64,000 nucleotides of DNA, taken from positions 2,418,001 to 2,482,000 of the forward strand of contig NZ_CP107845.1 in NCBI RefSeq assembly GCF_041431415.1. The letters are read 5' to 3'. How positions within the stretch are numbered: the stretch's first letter is position 1; every line of letters starts with the position of its first letter. Source of the DNA: Streptomyces sp. NBC_00513. GTDB lineage: Bacteria > Actinomycetota > Actinomycetes > Streptomycetales > Streptomycetaceae. Shown here in pieces: positions 8,631 to 18,942 of the stretch. Under the pieces are notes generated by a model. That model was given only the letters and a program-made list of their open reading frames with translations, was not told the DNA's origin and did no database searches. Made by a program: the position numbers and the translations under genes.

Positions 8631-8636
8631 AGGTTA
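8631..8636 (-). promoter_or_regulatory. -10-like TAACCT of metF
   Basis: On the minus strand the hexamer ends exactly 6 nt before the metF ATG, with no Shine-Dalgarno sequence between, suggesting a leaderless transcript. Confidence 0.45.
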
Positions 8637-8697
8637 GACGCGCGCCGGCGGACACCGAAGCGTTGTCCGCCCATTGGACACGTTTTTGGACACCCGG

Positions 8698-9336
8698 CTA
8701 CGCGAGACGGGCGCGGACCCGCTTGGCCAGTTCGGCGGCGGCCGCCCCGGGGTCGGAGGCCTCGGTGAGTGCGCGGACGACCACGACGCGGGTGGCCCCG
8801 GCGTCGAGGACCTCGTCCAGGTTGCCGGCGTCGATGCCGCCGATGGCGAACCAGGGCCGGTCCTGCGCGAGGGAGGCGGCGTGGCGGACGAGCCCGAGGC
8901 CGGGGGCGTGCCGGCCGGGCTTGGTGGGGGTGGGCCAGCAGGGGCCGGTGCAGAAGTAGTCCACGCCGGGTTCGGCGACGGCCGCGTCGACCTCGGACTC
9001 GGAGTGGCAGGAGCGTCCGATCAGGACGTCGGGGCCGAGGATCGCGCGGGCGGCGGGAACGGGGATGTCCCCCTGGCCGAGGTGCAGGACGTCGGAGCCG
9101 ATGGCGTGGGCGACGTCGGCGCGGTCGTTGACCGCGAGGAGCCTTCCGTGGCGGCGGGCCGCCTCGGCGAAGACCTGGAGGTGTTCCAGCTCCTCCCCCG
9201 CCTCCATGCCCTTGTCGCGGAGCTGGACGACGTCCACCCCGCCGGCCAGGACGGCGTCGAGGAACTCGGGAAGGTCACCCTGCCGCTTGCGGGCGTCCGT
9301 GCACAGGTAGAGCCGGGCGTCGGACAGCTGCTGCAT
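8698..9336 (-). CDS. thiE: Thiamine-phosphate synthase
   Basis: A 212-aa TIM barrel that joins HMP-pyrophosphate and thiazole phosphate to make thiamine phosphate. The motif VVQLRDKGM carries the conserved QLR(D/E)[15 protein letters not shown] is the second phosphate/pyrimidine motif, and the C-terminal phosphate-binding loop is [28 protein letters not shown]. Length is normal. Unlike thiO-S-G it has no TPP aptamer upstream in this window, so its control may differ. The other thiamine genes here are on the opposite strand about 2 kb away. Confidence 0.95.
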   Translation of the reverse strand: MQQLSDARLYLCTDARKRQGDLPEFLDAVLAGGVDVVQLRDKGMEAGEELEHLQVFAEAARRHGRLLAVNDRADVAHAIGSDVLHLGQGDIPVPAARAILGPDVLIGRSCHSESEVDAAVAEPGVDYFCTGPCWPTPTKPGRHAPGLGLVRHAASLAQDRPWFAIGGIDAGNLDEVLDAGATRVVVVRALTEASDPGAAAAELAKRVRARLA

Positions 9337-9359
9337 GGGTGTACCCCCCGTGGTCGTGG

Positions 9360-9394
9360 CGGTGTACGGGCCCGCGCGCTCGGCCCGTACACCG
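9360..9394 (-). terminator. Hairpin between Rv2175c-like gene and thiE
   Basis: Perfect 11-bp arms CGGTGTACGGG and CCCGTACACCG with a 13-nt loop. It lies just after the stop of the Rv2175c-type gene and so separates it from thiE. Confidence 0.65.
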
Positions 9395-9416
9395 ATTGGT
9401 TCGGCGAATCAGCCGG

Positions 9417-9782
9417 TCAGAGGGCGAGCGCCTGAGCGCGGCGCTTCACCTCCGTGCCGCGATTCTCGCTCAGCGCCTGCGCGGGGGTGCCGGGCAGGGT
9501 GGGGTCGGCGGTGAACATCCACTCCAGGATCTCCGCGTCGGAGAAGCCGTCGTCGCGGAGCACCGTCAGCAGGCCTACGAGGCCCTTGACGACCTTGTCG
9601 CCGTCGATGAAGGGGGCGGGTACCTGGAGGGAGCGGTTCTCGCCGCGGCGCACGGCGAGCAGCTGACCTTCCTTGACCAGCTGGCGGACCCGGGTCACTT
9701 CGATGTCGAGCATCTCCGCGATGTCGGGGAGGTACAGCCAGGCGGGGACAAGGGCATCGATCTTTGCGTCAATCTCGGTCAC
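9417..9782 (-). CDS. Rv2175c-family winged-helix DNA-binding protein
   Basis: A 121-aa protein. The N-terminal winged-helix region (WLYLPDIAEMLDIEVTRVRQLVKEGQLLAVRRGENRSLQVP, about residues 15-54) reads as a MerR/excisionase-like DNA reader. The rest is helical (VLRDDGFSDAEILEWMFTADPTLPG). It matches what I know of Mycobacterium tuberculosis Rv2175c, a DNA-binding protein phosphorylated by the kinase PknL encoded next to it. Here a PASTA kinase lies 4 kb away (13907-15817), so the link may be kept, but that is inference. The start is GTG. CAGGCT ends 7 nt upstream, a weak -10 candidate. Confidence 0.8.
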   Translation of the reverse strand: MTEIDAKIDALVPAWLYLPDIAEMLDIEVTRVRQLVKEGQLLAVRRGENRSLQVPAPFIDGDKVVKGLVGLLTVLRDDGFSDAEILEWMFTADPTLPGTPAQALSENRGTEVKRRAQALAL

Positions 9783-9899
9783 GGGGACAAGCCTGCCATC
9801 TCGGGCCGGCCGCCGGTACCCGGGCCGTCCGTCCGGGCGCCGGGGCAGGCGCCGCCCGGCCCCGCCCGGCGCGGCGGCGCCCCGCGATCGTCGCCCGGG

Positions 9900-11120
9900 T
9901 CAGGCCGCGGCGGACTTCAGGGGGGTGCCGGGGTCGGCGACCTTGGCCGGATCCAGGGCGGTGCCGGATTCGATCAGGCGGCGGCCCTGGGCGAGGTCGC
10001 GGGGCCGGCCCACGGCGAGGACCGCGACCAGGGCTCCGTCGCGGAGCCAGCAGACGGACCACGCCGGGTCGCCCGGGTCGCCCCGCCACACCGTCTCGTC
10101 CGCGCCGTCGTGGTGCCCGGCGTACTGCACGAAGCGTCCGAACTGCTCCGACCAGAAGTACGGCACCGGGTCGTAGGCCCGGTCCGTCCCGCCGCTCAGG
10201 ATGTCGGCCGCGACCACCCTGGGGCCCTGGAGGGCGTTGTCCCAGTGGTGGACCAGCAGCCTGGTCCCGTACCGGGCGGAGGGGAAGGAGGCGCAGTCCC
10301 CCACCGCGTAGACGTCCTCCAGTGAGGTCCGCAGCCAGGCGTCCGCCGTGACCGAGCCGTCCGGTCCCAGGTCGATCCCCGAGTCCGCGAGCCACGCGGT
10401 GGCGGGGCGGGCCCCGATGCCCACGATCACCGCGCCGGCCGGCAGCTCCCGGCCGTCCGCGAGCAGGACCCGGCCCGGCTCCACCGAGGCCACCCGCGCG
10501 CCGGTCAGCAGGGTCGCGCCCGCCTGGGCGTACCAGCGGCCCATCGCCTCGCCGACCTCGGCGGGCAGGGCCCCCGCCAGGACCCGGTCCGCGGCCTCGA
10601 CGACGGTGACGGCGCAGCCCGCCTCACGGGCCGCGGTGGCGAACTCCGCGCCGATCCAGCCGGCCCCGACCACGACGACGGCCTGGGCGTCGGCGAGGAC
10701 CGGGCGCAGTCGCGCGGCGTCGTCGAGGGTGCGCAGCAGGTGGACGCCGCGGACGCCCTCGGAGCCGGGCAGGGTCAGCGGTTCGGCGCCGGTCGCCAGG
10801 ACCAGGGCCTCGTACGGGACCGGGCCGGCCTCCGTGTCGAGTTCGCGCGCTCCCGCGCGCAGGCCCGTGACCTCGGTGCCCAGTCGAAGGCGGATGTCGA
10901 GCCCCTCGAAGTCCACGTCGAACGCGGAGTCCTCGGCCTTGCCCAGGAGGACCGCCTTGGAGAGCGGGGGCCGGTCGTAGGGCTGGTGGGGCTCGGCGCC
11001 CAGCAGGGTCACGGGTCCGGTGTAGCCCTGTTCGCGCAGGGCCACGGCGGTCTGCACGCCGGCCATTCCGGCGCCCACGATGACGACGCCGCTCTGAGTC
11101 TGTTCCGTCTGCTCGCTCAC
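9900..11120 (-). CDS. NAD(P)H/FAD-dependent oxidoreductase (ferredoxin-reductase type)
   Basis: 406 aa. The FAD fold begins VVIVGAGMAGVQTAVALREQG; the DRPPLSKAVLLG motif is characteristic of ferredoxin/rubredoxin reductases of oxygenase systems. The NAD(P) fold is VVVVGAGWIGAEFA. The second FAD motif is VYAVGDCASFP, and a reductase C-terminal domain follows (from about 320). It would pass electrons from NAD(P)H to a small iron-sulfur protein, but no ferredoxin or P450 gene is adjacent. I start it at GTG 11120 (VSEQTEQTQ) because TAGGGT ends 7 nt upstream; a GTG at 11129 would lie inside that hexamer. Confidence 0.85.
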   Translation of the reverse strand: MSEQTEQTQSGVVIVGAGMAGVQTAVALREQGYTGPVTLLGAEPHQPYDRPPLSKAVLLGKAEDSAFDVDFEGLDIRLRLGTEVTGLRAGARELDTEAGPVPYEALVLATGAEPLTLPGSEGVRGVHLLRTLDDAARLRPVLADAQAVVVVGAGWIGAEFATAAREAGCAVTVVEAADRVLAGALPAEVGEAMGRWYAQAGATLLTGARVASVEPGRVLLADGRELPAGAVIVGIGARPATAWLADSGIDLGPDGSVTADAWLRTSLEDVYAVGDCASFPSARYGTRLLVHHWDNALQGPRVVAADILSGGTDRAYDPVPYFWSEQFGRFVQYAGHHDGADETVWRGDPGDPAWSVCWLRDGALVAVLAVGRPRDLAQGRRLIESGTALDPAKVADPGTPLKSAAA

Positions 11121-11127
11121 GTCGCCC

Positions 11128-11133
11128 ACCCTA
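11128..11133 (-). promoter_or_regulatory. -10-like TAGGGT of the FAD reductase
   Basis: Reading the minus strand, TAGGGT ends 7 nt before the GTG at 11120. No Shine-Dalgarno sequence lies between, so a leaderless transcript is likely. Confidence 0.45.
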
Positions 11134-11220
11134 ATGTTCTGACGGTACGTCAGGAATAGCGGGCGGGGAGGCAGCCTTACCCGGCATCGACCCCGGGGTT
11201 AGTCTGGCCACCGTACCTAT

Positions 11221-11312
11221 CGCGGGAGTCCGGGCGCACCGGGCTGAGAGGGAGGCTGACCGGCCTCCGACCGTACGAACCTGATCCGGGTCATGCCGGC
11301 GAAGGGAGGGGC
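11221..11312 (+). promoter_or_regulatory. TPP (thiamine pyrophosphate) riboswitch
   Basis: The aptamer core is plain: GGGAGTCC, then CACCGGGCTGAGAGGGAGG (the invariant CTGAGA pyrimidine pocket), then ACCTGATCCGGGTCATGCCG and GCGAAGGGA of the pyrophosphate pocket. It stands directly before thiO-thiS-thiG. The purine-rich GAAGGGAGGG at 11301-11310 is both the 3' end of the aptamer and the only good ribosome-binding site for thiO. TPP binding would therefore be expected to hide it and switch off translation. This mechanism is inference; the aptamer identity is clear. Confidence 0.95.
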
Positions 11313-11321
11313 TGGACACCC

Positions 11322-13527
<2,206 letters not shown>

Positions 13528-13890
13528 CCTCCGGCGCCTCCCGGGCAATACCAGCCCCGCCGGCGTTTGAGGCGCGGGGCCACACTCAGCCTCGCCGGCG
13601 TTTGAGGCACGGGTCCGGGCGGAGCCCGGTGCCCGGCGGAGCCGGGGTTTCCCGGGGCTCCGCCCCAGACCCCGCGCCTCAAACGCCGGCGGGGCTGAAA
13701 TGGCCGGGGTTCCCGGGGCTCTGCCCGGACTCGCGCCTCAAACGCCGGCGGGGCTGAGAATGCCGGGCCCGGCCCGTACCGCCGGCGAGGCCGAGACGCC
13801 CGGACACCCCCGAGGGCCCCGCCGGCCAGGCGCCGGGCACGTCACAGGTGCGCTGCAACCACCCCGCCCGCGTCGGCGCACTCCGCGCCG
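13528..13890. repeat. Intergenic cluster of four REP-like palindromic repeats
   Basis: Four copies of a repeat with core GCCGGCGTTTGAGGC lie in the 379-bp gap between thiG and the kinase: 13552-13579 and 13587-13613 in one orientation, 13670-13697 and 13731-13757 inverted. The two orientations can pair into a large stem. Between them run GC-rich strings (CGGAGCCC, CCCGGGGCTCCGCCCC). This repeat is common in Streptomyces intergenic DNA and is often near transcript ends. A diverged copy (GCGCCTCGAACGGCGGCGAGG) occurs at about 33051-33071. No gene is visible in this gap. Confidence 0.85.
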
Positions 13891-13894
13891 CTCG

Positions 13895-13900
13895 TAGAAT
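13895..13900 (+). promoter_or_regulatory. -10 TAGAAT of the PASTA kinase gene
   Basis: A near-consensus -10 hexamer ends 6 nt before the GTG start at 13907 and no ribosome-binding site is present, so a leaderless mRNA is likely. Confidence 0.55.
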
Positions 13901-13906
13901 CGCCGG

Positions 13907-15817
13907 GTGGATACGACCCTGGATGACCCCCTCGTCGGGCGCGTGCTCGACGGCCGCTACCGCGTCGACGCCCGAATCGCGGCCGGCGGCATGGCCACGG
14001 TCTACCGGGCCCTCGACACCCGTCTCGACCGGATCCTCGCGCTGAAGGTGATGCACCCGGCCCTGGCCGCCGACGGCGCCTTCGTCGACCGCTTCATCCG
14101 TGAGGCGAAGTCCGTGGCGCGGCTCGCCCACCCCAACGTGGTCGCGGTCTTCGACCAGGGGACGGACGGCCCGTACACGTACCTCGCCATGGAGTACGTC
14201 TCCGGCTGCACCCTGCGCGACGTGCTCCGCGAGCGGGGCGCGCTGCGTCCCCGGGCGGCCCTGGACATCCTCGAACCGGTCCTCGCCGCCCTCGGCGCCG
14301 CCCACCGGGCCGGTTTCGTCCATCGGGACATGAAGCCCGAGAACGTGCTGATCGGCGACGACGGCCGGGTCAAGGTCGCCGACTTCGGGCTGGTGCGCAG
14401 TGTGGACTCCGTCACGAACACCACCGGTTCGGTCCTCGGCACCGTCTCCTACCTCGCGCCCGAGCAGATCGAGAACGGGATCACCGACACCCGCGTGGAC
14501 GTCTACGCCTGCGGTGTCGTCCTGTACGAGATGCTCACGGGCGCCAAGCCGCACAACGGCGGCAGCCCCGCCCAGGTGCTCTACCAGCACCTCAACGAGG
14601 ACGTCCCGGCCCCGTCGGCCGCCGTCCCCGGGCTGTCCGCCGGCCTGGACGAGCTCGTCGCGCTGGCGGCGGCCCGCAGCCCGGAGCAGCGCCCCTCCGA
14701 CGCCGCCGCCCTGCTCGGACTGACGCTCGAAGCCCGCGCCCGGTTGACCGACGCGGAACTCGACGCCGAGCCGCCGCAGGCCCGCGCCGAGGTCCGGCCC
14801 GCCTCCGAGGACCGCACCAGCGTGATCGCGCGGCCCGTCACGGCGCAGCAGTCCGTGCACCACACCTCCCGCCTGGAGTCGCCCGCGCCGATCCCGCCCC
14901 GGCGTCGGCCGGCGGGGGGCCTGCGCGCAGCGCGCCGCGGCCCGCTGCTGATCGTCGCGGGAATACTGTTGGCCCTCGGTCTGGGGGCCGGCGTCTGGTA
15001 CATCAACTCCGGGCAGTTCACGAAGGTCCCCAACCTGCTCGGCAAGTCGGAGCAGGAGGCCAGGTCGCAGCTGTCGGCGGCCGGGCTCGGCGTGAAGGGC
15101 GTGAACCGGAAGTTCAGCGACGCCTTCGACCGCGGCACCGTCATGAACACCGACCCGCCGAGCGGCAAGCGCATCCGCGGCAACGACGCCGTGACGATCA
15201 CCCTCTCCCGCGGCCCCGAGGTCGTGAGCGTGCCGGCCCTGAAGGGCAAGCCTCTGGAGGCGGCGAAGGCGGAGCTGGCGGCGGTCGGGCTGGCGCCCGG
15301 GATCGTCACCCAGTCGTTCAGCGAGGACGTCGCCCAGGGCTCCGTCATCAGCAGCGATCCGGCGGGCGGGGAGAAGCGGGCCCCCGACACGGCGGTGGCG
15401 CTCGTCGTCAGCAAGGGCAGCCCGGTCCGGGTGCCGAGCGTCACCGGCCGGTCCGCGGACGAGGCCCGTTCGGCCCTGGAGGCCCTCGGCCTGAAGGTGG
15501 GTACGGCGGCCGAGCAGGTCAACTCCGCCTCGCCCGCCGGTACGGTCGCCAACCAGTCGATCGGGGCCGGCACCCAGGCCGCCGCGGGCGACACGGTCAC
15601 CTTGACCCTCTCCAAGGGGCCCCGCCAGGTCCAGGTGCCGAATGTCACCGGCCAGGACGTGGACGCCGCCCGGAAGGCGCTGGAGGGATCGGGCTTCAAG
15701 GTGAAGGTGGACCGGCCGTTCCTGTCGTTCAGCAACACCGTGGAGAGCCAGTCCGTGCCGGGCGGCCAGAACGCCGCCGAGGGCAGCACGATCACGATCA
15801 GGACCAAGGGGCTGTAG
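13907..15817 (+). CDS. PASTA-domain Ser/Thr protein kinase
   Basis: A 636-aa, PknB-type membrane kinase. The catalytic domain spans about residues 18-280: glycine loop IAAGGMATVY (24-33), Lys47, HRDMKPEN with catalytic Asp141, and DFG at 159-161 followed by activation-loop Thr/Ser residues (SVTNTTGSVLGTVSYLAPEQ). A proline-rich juxtamembrane linker leads to one membrane helix at about 344-364. Four extracytoplasmic PASTA repeats follow (about 371-636), each starting with a VP.(V/L).G pattern. PASTA domains sense peptidoglycan fragments, so a cell-wall role is likely. The Rv2175c-type protein 4 kb away is a candidate substrate by analogy with PknL. The endonuclease IV gene starts 2 bp after its stop. 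Confidence 0.95.
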   Translation: MDTTLDDPLVGRVLDGRYRVDARIAAGGMATVYRALDTRLDRILALKVMHPALAADGAFVDRFIREAKSVARLAHPNVVAVFDQGTDGPYTYLAMEYVSGCTLRDVLRERGALRPRAALDILEPVLAALGAAHRAGFVHRDMKPENVLIGDDGRVKVADFGLVRSVDSVTNTTGSVLGTVSYLAPEQIENGITDTRVDVYACGVVLYEMLTGAKPHNGGSPAQVLYQHLNEDVPAPSAAVPGLSAGLDELVALAAARSPEQRPSDAAALLGLTLEARARLTDAELDAEPPQARAEVRPASEDRTSVIARPVTAQQSVHHTSRLESPAPIPPRRRPAGGLRAARRGPLLIVAGILLALGLGAGVWYINSGQFTKVPNLLGKSEQEARSQLSAAGLGVKGVNRKFSDAFDRGTVMNTDPPSGKRIRGNDAVTITLSRGPEVVSVPALKGKPLEAAKAELAAVGLAPGIVTQSFSEDVAQGSVISSDPAGGEKRAPDTAVALVVSKGSPVRVPSVTGRSADEARSALEALGLKVGTAAEQVNSASPAGTVANQSIGAGTQAAAGDTVTLTLSKGPRQVQVPNVTGQDVDAARKALEGSGFKVKVDRPFLSFSNTVESQSVPGGQNAAEGSTITIRTKGL

Positions 15818-15819
15818 GC

Positions 15820-16680
15820 GTGACACGCAATCCGGTGGGCGGGCACGTCCCCGTCGCGGGCGGCCTCGCCTCGGTCGGGCTCTCGTACGCCCGCGAGATG
15901 GGTGCCGAGGCCGTCCAGGTCTTCGTGGCCAATCCTCGCGGGTGGGCGACCCCCGTCGGGAACCCGGCGCAGGACGAGTTGTTCCGTGAGGAGTGCGCGC
16001 GGGAGTCGATCCCCGCGTACGTGCACGCGCCGTACCTGATCAACTTCGGCTCGCACACCGGGGCGACCGTCGAGAAGTCGGTGGACTCCCTGCGGCACTC
16101 GCTGCGCCGGGGCCGTGAGATCGGTGCGCGCGGCGTGGTCGTCCACACCGGCTCCGCCACCGGGGGCCGACCGCGCGAGGAGGCGTACGCGCAGGTCAGG
16201 GAGCACATGCTGCCGCTCCTGGAGGAACTGACGCACGACGACGACCCGTTCCTGCTGTTGGAGTCCACGGCCGGTCAGGGGTTCTCCCTGTGCTCGCGCA
16301 CCTGGGACTTCGGGCCGTACTTCGACGCCCTGGACCACCATCCGAAGCTCGGGATCTGCCTGGACACCTGCCACGTCTTCGCGGCCGGGCACGATCTGGC
16401 GGAGACGGGCGGCACCAAGCGGACGCTGGATCTCCTGGTGGAGACGGTGGGCGAGGGCCGGCTGAAACTCGTCCACGCCAACGACTCCAAGGAGGGTGTC
16501 GGCGCCCACAAGGACCGGCACGAGAACATCGGCCAGGGGCACATCGGCCGGGAGGCGTTCGCCGAGCTGTTCACCCACGCGGCGATGGACGGGGTACCGC
16601 TGATCATCGAGACGCCGGGCGGCAAAGAGGGTCACGCGGCGGATGTGGCGCTGCTGAAGGAGCTGCGCGGCCCGAGGTGA
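15820..16680 (+). CDS. nfo: Deoxyribonuclease IV (AP endonuclease)
   Basis: A 286-aa Nfo/EndoIV-type TIM barrel that cuts DNA 5' of abasic sites. GGHVPVAGGLA opens the fold; other diagnostic parts are VFVANPRGW, YVHAPYLINFGS, LLESTAGQG, ICLDTCHVFAAGHD and LVHANDSKEGVGAHKDRHENIGQGHIG, which together carry the His/Glu/Asp ligands of the tri-zinc site. The IETPGG motif near the end completes the site. The GTG start lies 2 bp after the kinase stop codon, so the two genes probably form an operon. That pairing of a wall-sensing kinase and a repair nuclease has no evident functional reason. Confidence 0.94.
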   Translation: MTRNPVGGHVPVAGGLASVGLSYAREMGAEAVQVFVANPRGWATPVGNPAQDELFREECARESIPAYVHAPYLINFGSHTGATVEKSVDSLRHSLRRGREIGARGVVVHTGSATGGRPREEAYAQVREHMLPLLEELTHDDDPFLLLESTAGQGFSLCSRTWDFGPYFDALDHHPKLGICLDTCHVFAAGHDLAETGGTKRTLDLLVETVGEGRLKLVHANDSKEGVGAHKDRHENIGQGHIGREAFAELFTHAAMDGVPLIIETPGGKEGHAADVALLKELRGPR

Positions 16681-16684
16681 CACA

Positions 16685-16703
16685 CCGGGCGGCGAACGCC
16701 CGG
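16685..16703 (+). terminator. Short hairpin after nfo
   Basis: 7-bp arms CCGGGCG and CGCCCGG with a GCGAA loop, 4 bp after the nfo stop and directly before the CsoR-type box. Confidence 0.5.
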
Positions 16704-16705
16704 GA

Positions 16706-16722
16706 ATACCCCTGGGGGGTAT
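16706..16722. promoter_or_regulatory. CsoR-type copper operator
   Basis: A perfect inverted repeat, ATACCCC-TGG-GGGGTAT, lies 52 bp upstream of the DUF4396 gene. It matches the TACCCC/GGGGTA palindrome bound by actinobacterial CsoR, a repressor that leaves DNA when it binds Cu(I). I infer copper-induced expression of the downstream His-rich membrane protein. Related CsoR-family repressors such as RcnR or FrmR recognise similar G-tract sites, so the metal is not proven. Confidence 0.75.
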
Positions 16723-16774
16723 ACGGTTCCGCTTGTCGCAGACCCGTTCCTCAGCCGTTCCCAGGGGGCATTCG

Positions 16775-17311
16775 ATGGATCACGCGCACGCACACCACGA
16801 ACAACCCGAACACCAACGCGCCGACCACCACGGCAGCACCCCCGACGGCGGCCACGGCCACGACGCCCGCGGCCGGGTCAGTTGGGCCATGGCCGCGAAG
16901 GCCACCCTGCACTGCCTCACCGGATGCGCCATCGGCGAGGTGCTGGGCATGATCATCGGTACCGCGCTGGGCTGGGGCAACCTGGCCACGATGATCCTGG
17001 CGATCGTCCTCGCGTTCTTCTTCGGCTACGCGCTCACCCTGCGCGGCGTCCTCGGCGCCGGCGTGGACCTCCGCACGGCCGTCCGGGTGGCGCTGGCGGC
17101 CGACACCCTCTCGATCGCCGTGATGGAGCTGATCGACAACGGGGTGATCGCCCTGTGGCCGGGCGCCATGGACGCCCACCTCTCGGACCCGCTGTTCTGG
17201 ATCGTGCTGGCCATCGCGCTCGCGGCCGCCTTCGTGATCACCACACCGGTCAACAAGTGGATGATCGGCCGCGGCAAGGGACACGCGGTCGTCCACCGGT
17301 ACCACCACTGA
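16775..17311 (+). CDS. DUF4396 membrane protein with His-rich N-terminus
   Basis: 178 aa. The first 35 residues contain about ten histidines (MDHAHAHHEQPEHQRADHHG and GGHGHD), a likely metal-binding sequence. Then come four membrane helices (about 38-60, 62-83, 95-118 and 132-157) with conserved-looking polar spots: TLHCLTGCAIGEVLGM, with two Cys, and AVMELIDN. The C-terminus is again His-rich (GHAVVHRYHH). The TLHCLTGC..GE pattern is typical of DUF4396 proteins. With the CsoR-type box upstream, a role in copper handling is likely, but transport has not been shown. The ATG follows CAGGGGGC. It is a single gene. Confidence 0.8.
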   Translation: MDHAHAHHEQPEHQRADHHGSTPDGGHGHDARGRVSWAMAAKATLHCLTGCAIGEVLGMIIGTALGWGNLATMILAIVLAFFFGYALTLRGVLGAGVDLRTAVRVALAADTLSIAVMELIDNGVIALWPGAMDAHLSDPLFWIVLAIALAAAFVITTPVNKWMIGRGKGHAVVHRYHH

Positions 17312-17321
17312 AACGCGGCGG

Positions 17322-17954
17322 TCAGAGCTCCGGACCGTCCCCCGGCTCCTCCTGGTACGAGTAGCGCTGCTCGCGCCAGGGGTCACCGACGTTGTGGTAG
17401 CCCCGCTCCTCCCAGAAACCCCGCCGGTCGGCGGTCATGTACTCGATGCCGCGGACCCACTTGGGGCCCTTCCAGGCGTAGAGGTGCGGGACCACGAGAC
17501 GCAGGGGGAAACCATGCTCGGCGGTCAGCAGTTCGCCACCCTGATGGGTGGCGAAGACCGTCCGGTCCGCGGCGAAATCCGCCAATCGCATGTTCGAACT
17601 GAAGCCGTACTCGGCCCACACCATCACGTGCGTGACCTGGGGGGCCGGCGGGGCGAGGGCGAGGACGGTGCGGGCGCGGACCCCGCCCCATTCGGCCCCG
17701 AGCATGCTGAACTTCGTCACGCAGTGCAGGTCGGCCACGACCGACTCGAACGGCAGGGCCGCGAACTCCTCGTGGTTCCAGCAGTGCTTGTCACCGTCGG
17801 CCGTCGCGCCGAAGACGCGGAACTCCCAGCGGTCCGGCTTGAACTTGGGGACCGGGCCGTAGTGGGTGACCGGCCAGCCGCGCTGCAACCGTTGGCCCGG
17901 AGGAAGCTCGAACTGCTCTGCTTCCGGAGATTCCCGGCTTTCCGGCTGACCCAT
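17322..17954 (-). CDS. Sulfite-oxidase-like molybdopterin oxidoreductase
   Basis: A 210-aa protein with only the molybdopterin domain of the sulfite oxidase family. The segment VVADLHCVTKFSMLGAEWGGVR carries the single Cys expected to ligate molybdenum. GFSSNMRLAD, HGFPLRLVVPHLYAWKGPKWVRGIEY and the final GYHNVGDPWREQRY are the usual pterin-contact and C-terminal segments. There is no Tat signal, heme or dimerisation domain, so it is probably cytoplasmic and acts on an unknown substrate. Its 3' end nearly meets the DUF4396 gene (convergent, 10 bp). Confidence 0.88.
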   Translation of the reverse strand: MGQPESRESPEAEQFELPPGQRLQRGWPVTHYGPVPKFKPDRWEFRVFGATADGDKHCWNHEEFAALPFESVVADLHCVTKFSMLGAEWGGVRARTVLALAPPAPQVTHVMVWAEYGFSSNMRLADFAADRTVFATHQGGELLTAEHGFPLRLVVPHLYAWKGPKWVRGIEYMTADRRGFWEERGYHNVGDPWREQRYSYQEEPGDGPEL

Positions 17955-18127
17955 GACTCCATGGTGACAGACTCGTCGGGGTGGTCATGACCAGGTCTGG
18001 ACCGATTCGGGCAAGTCACGGCAACTCCCACTAAGGAGGCACTTACTGGACGCCCCCGGGTGGCGGTGCAAGGATGCGCGCACCTGCCCAGTCACTTAGC
18101 TGACATTGCTTGGAAGGAGCCTCTGCG

Positions 18128-18607
18128 ATGCAGGGCGACCCCGAGGTCCTTGAGTTTCTCAACGAGCAGCTGACCGGCGAGCTCACGGCGATCAACCAGT
18201 ACTGGCTGCACTACCGCATCCAGGACAACAAGGGTTGGACGAAGCTCGCCAACTACACCCGTGCCGAGTCCATCGACGAGATGAAGCACGCGGACAAGAT
18301 CACCGAGCGCATCCTCATGCTCGACGGTCTGCCCAACTATCAGCGCCTCTTCCACGTCCGCGTGGGCCAGACGCTGACGGAGATGTTCCAGGCGGACCGC
18401 CAGGTCGAGGTCGAGGCCATCGACCGCCTCAAGCGCGGCATCGAGGTCATGCGCGGCAAGGGTGACATCACCTCCGCGCGCCTCTTCGAGGAGATCCTGG
18501 AGGACGAGGAGCACCACATCGACTACCTCGACACCCAGCTGGAACTGATCGAGAGCATCGGGGAGCCGCTCTACATCGCGCAGCTGATCGAGCAGCCGGA
18601 GAGCTGA
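18128..18607 (+). CDS. bfr: Bacterioferritin
   Basis: A 159-aa heme-containing ferritin. The di-iron ferroxidase ligands sit at the canonical positions: Glu18, Glu51, His54, Glu94, Glu127 and His130. Met52 is the heme ligand. Twenty-four subunits would form a cage that oxidises and stores iron. GGAAGGAG precedes the ATG by 8 nt. It converges with the Bfd-type ferredoxin gene, whose partner role is to release iron from Bfr. No iron box is visible in its own 173-bp upstream region. Confidence 0.96.
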   Translation: MQGDPEVLEFLNEQLTGELTAINQYWLHYRIQDNKGWTKLANYTRAESIDEMKHADKITERILMLDGLPNYQRLFHVRVGQTLTEMFQADRQVEVEAIDRLKRGIEVMRGKGDITSARLFEEILEDEEHHIDYLDTQLELIESIGEPLYIAQLIEQPES

Positions 18608-18657
18608 GCCGCGCCGGTGCGCCGGGCCGCTTCGGCGAGCCGGGCCACTTCGGTCCG

Positions 18658-18897
18658 CTAGGCCGCTTCGGCGAGCTGCGGGTCGGCGGCGAGCACGGCC
18701 GCCGCGTTGCCCGTCTCCAGCAGTTCGCGGCGGGGGCACGCCCCGCGGCCGAGGATTCCCTGGATGGTCCGCACGCACGAACCGCAGTCCGTTCCGGCCT
18801 TGGTCTCCGAGGCGATCTGGCGGGGGGTGCACGCCCCGGCAGCCGCGTGGTCCTTGACCTGCTTGTCGGTGATCCCGAAACAAGAGCAGACGTACAC
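18658..18897 (-). CDS. bfd: Bacterioferritin-associated [2Fe-2S] ferredoxin
   Basis: 79 aa. The four cluster cysteines are in VYVCSCFGITD and GTDCGSCVRTI, the Bfd pattern C-x-C...C-x2-C. Bfd docks on Bfr and reduces its iron core so iron can leave. I set the start at GTG 18897 because GGAGGT lies 8 nt upstream and this gives the family's usual beginning (M-Y-V-C). An earlier in-frame ATG would add 13 residues without a ribosome-binding site. An iron box upstream (18943-18961) predicts induction when iron is low. The C-terminal 25 residues are Ala-rich. Confidence 0.9.
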   Translation of the reverse strand: MYVCSCFGITDKQVKDHAAAGACTPRQIASETKAGTDCGSCVRTIQGILGRGACPRRELLETGNAAAVLAADPQLAEAA

Positions 18898-18942
18898 GCG
18901 GTTCACCTCCCTGGCAGGAATGGTTCGACGAGCCATCCCCTA

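Noticed and set aside
17991..18006. DasR-like site upstream of bfr
   Set aside because: Only about 11 of 16 positions match the DasR consensus and the core is imperfect. bfr is not an expected DasR target.
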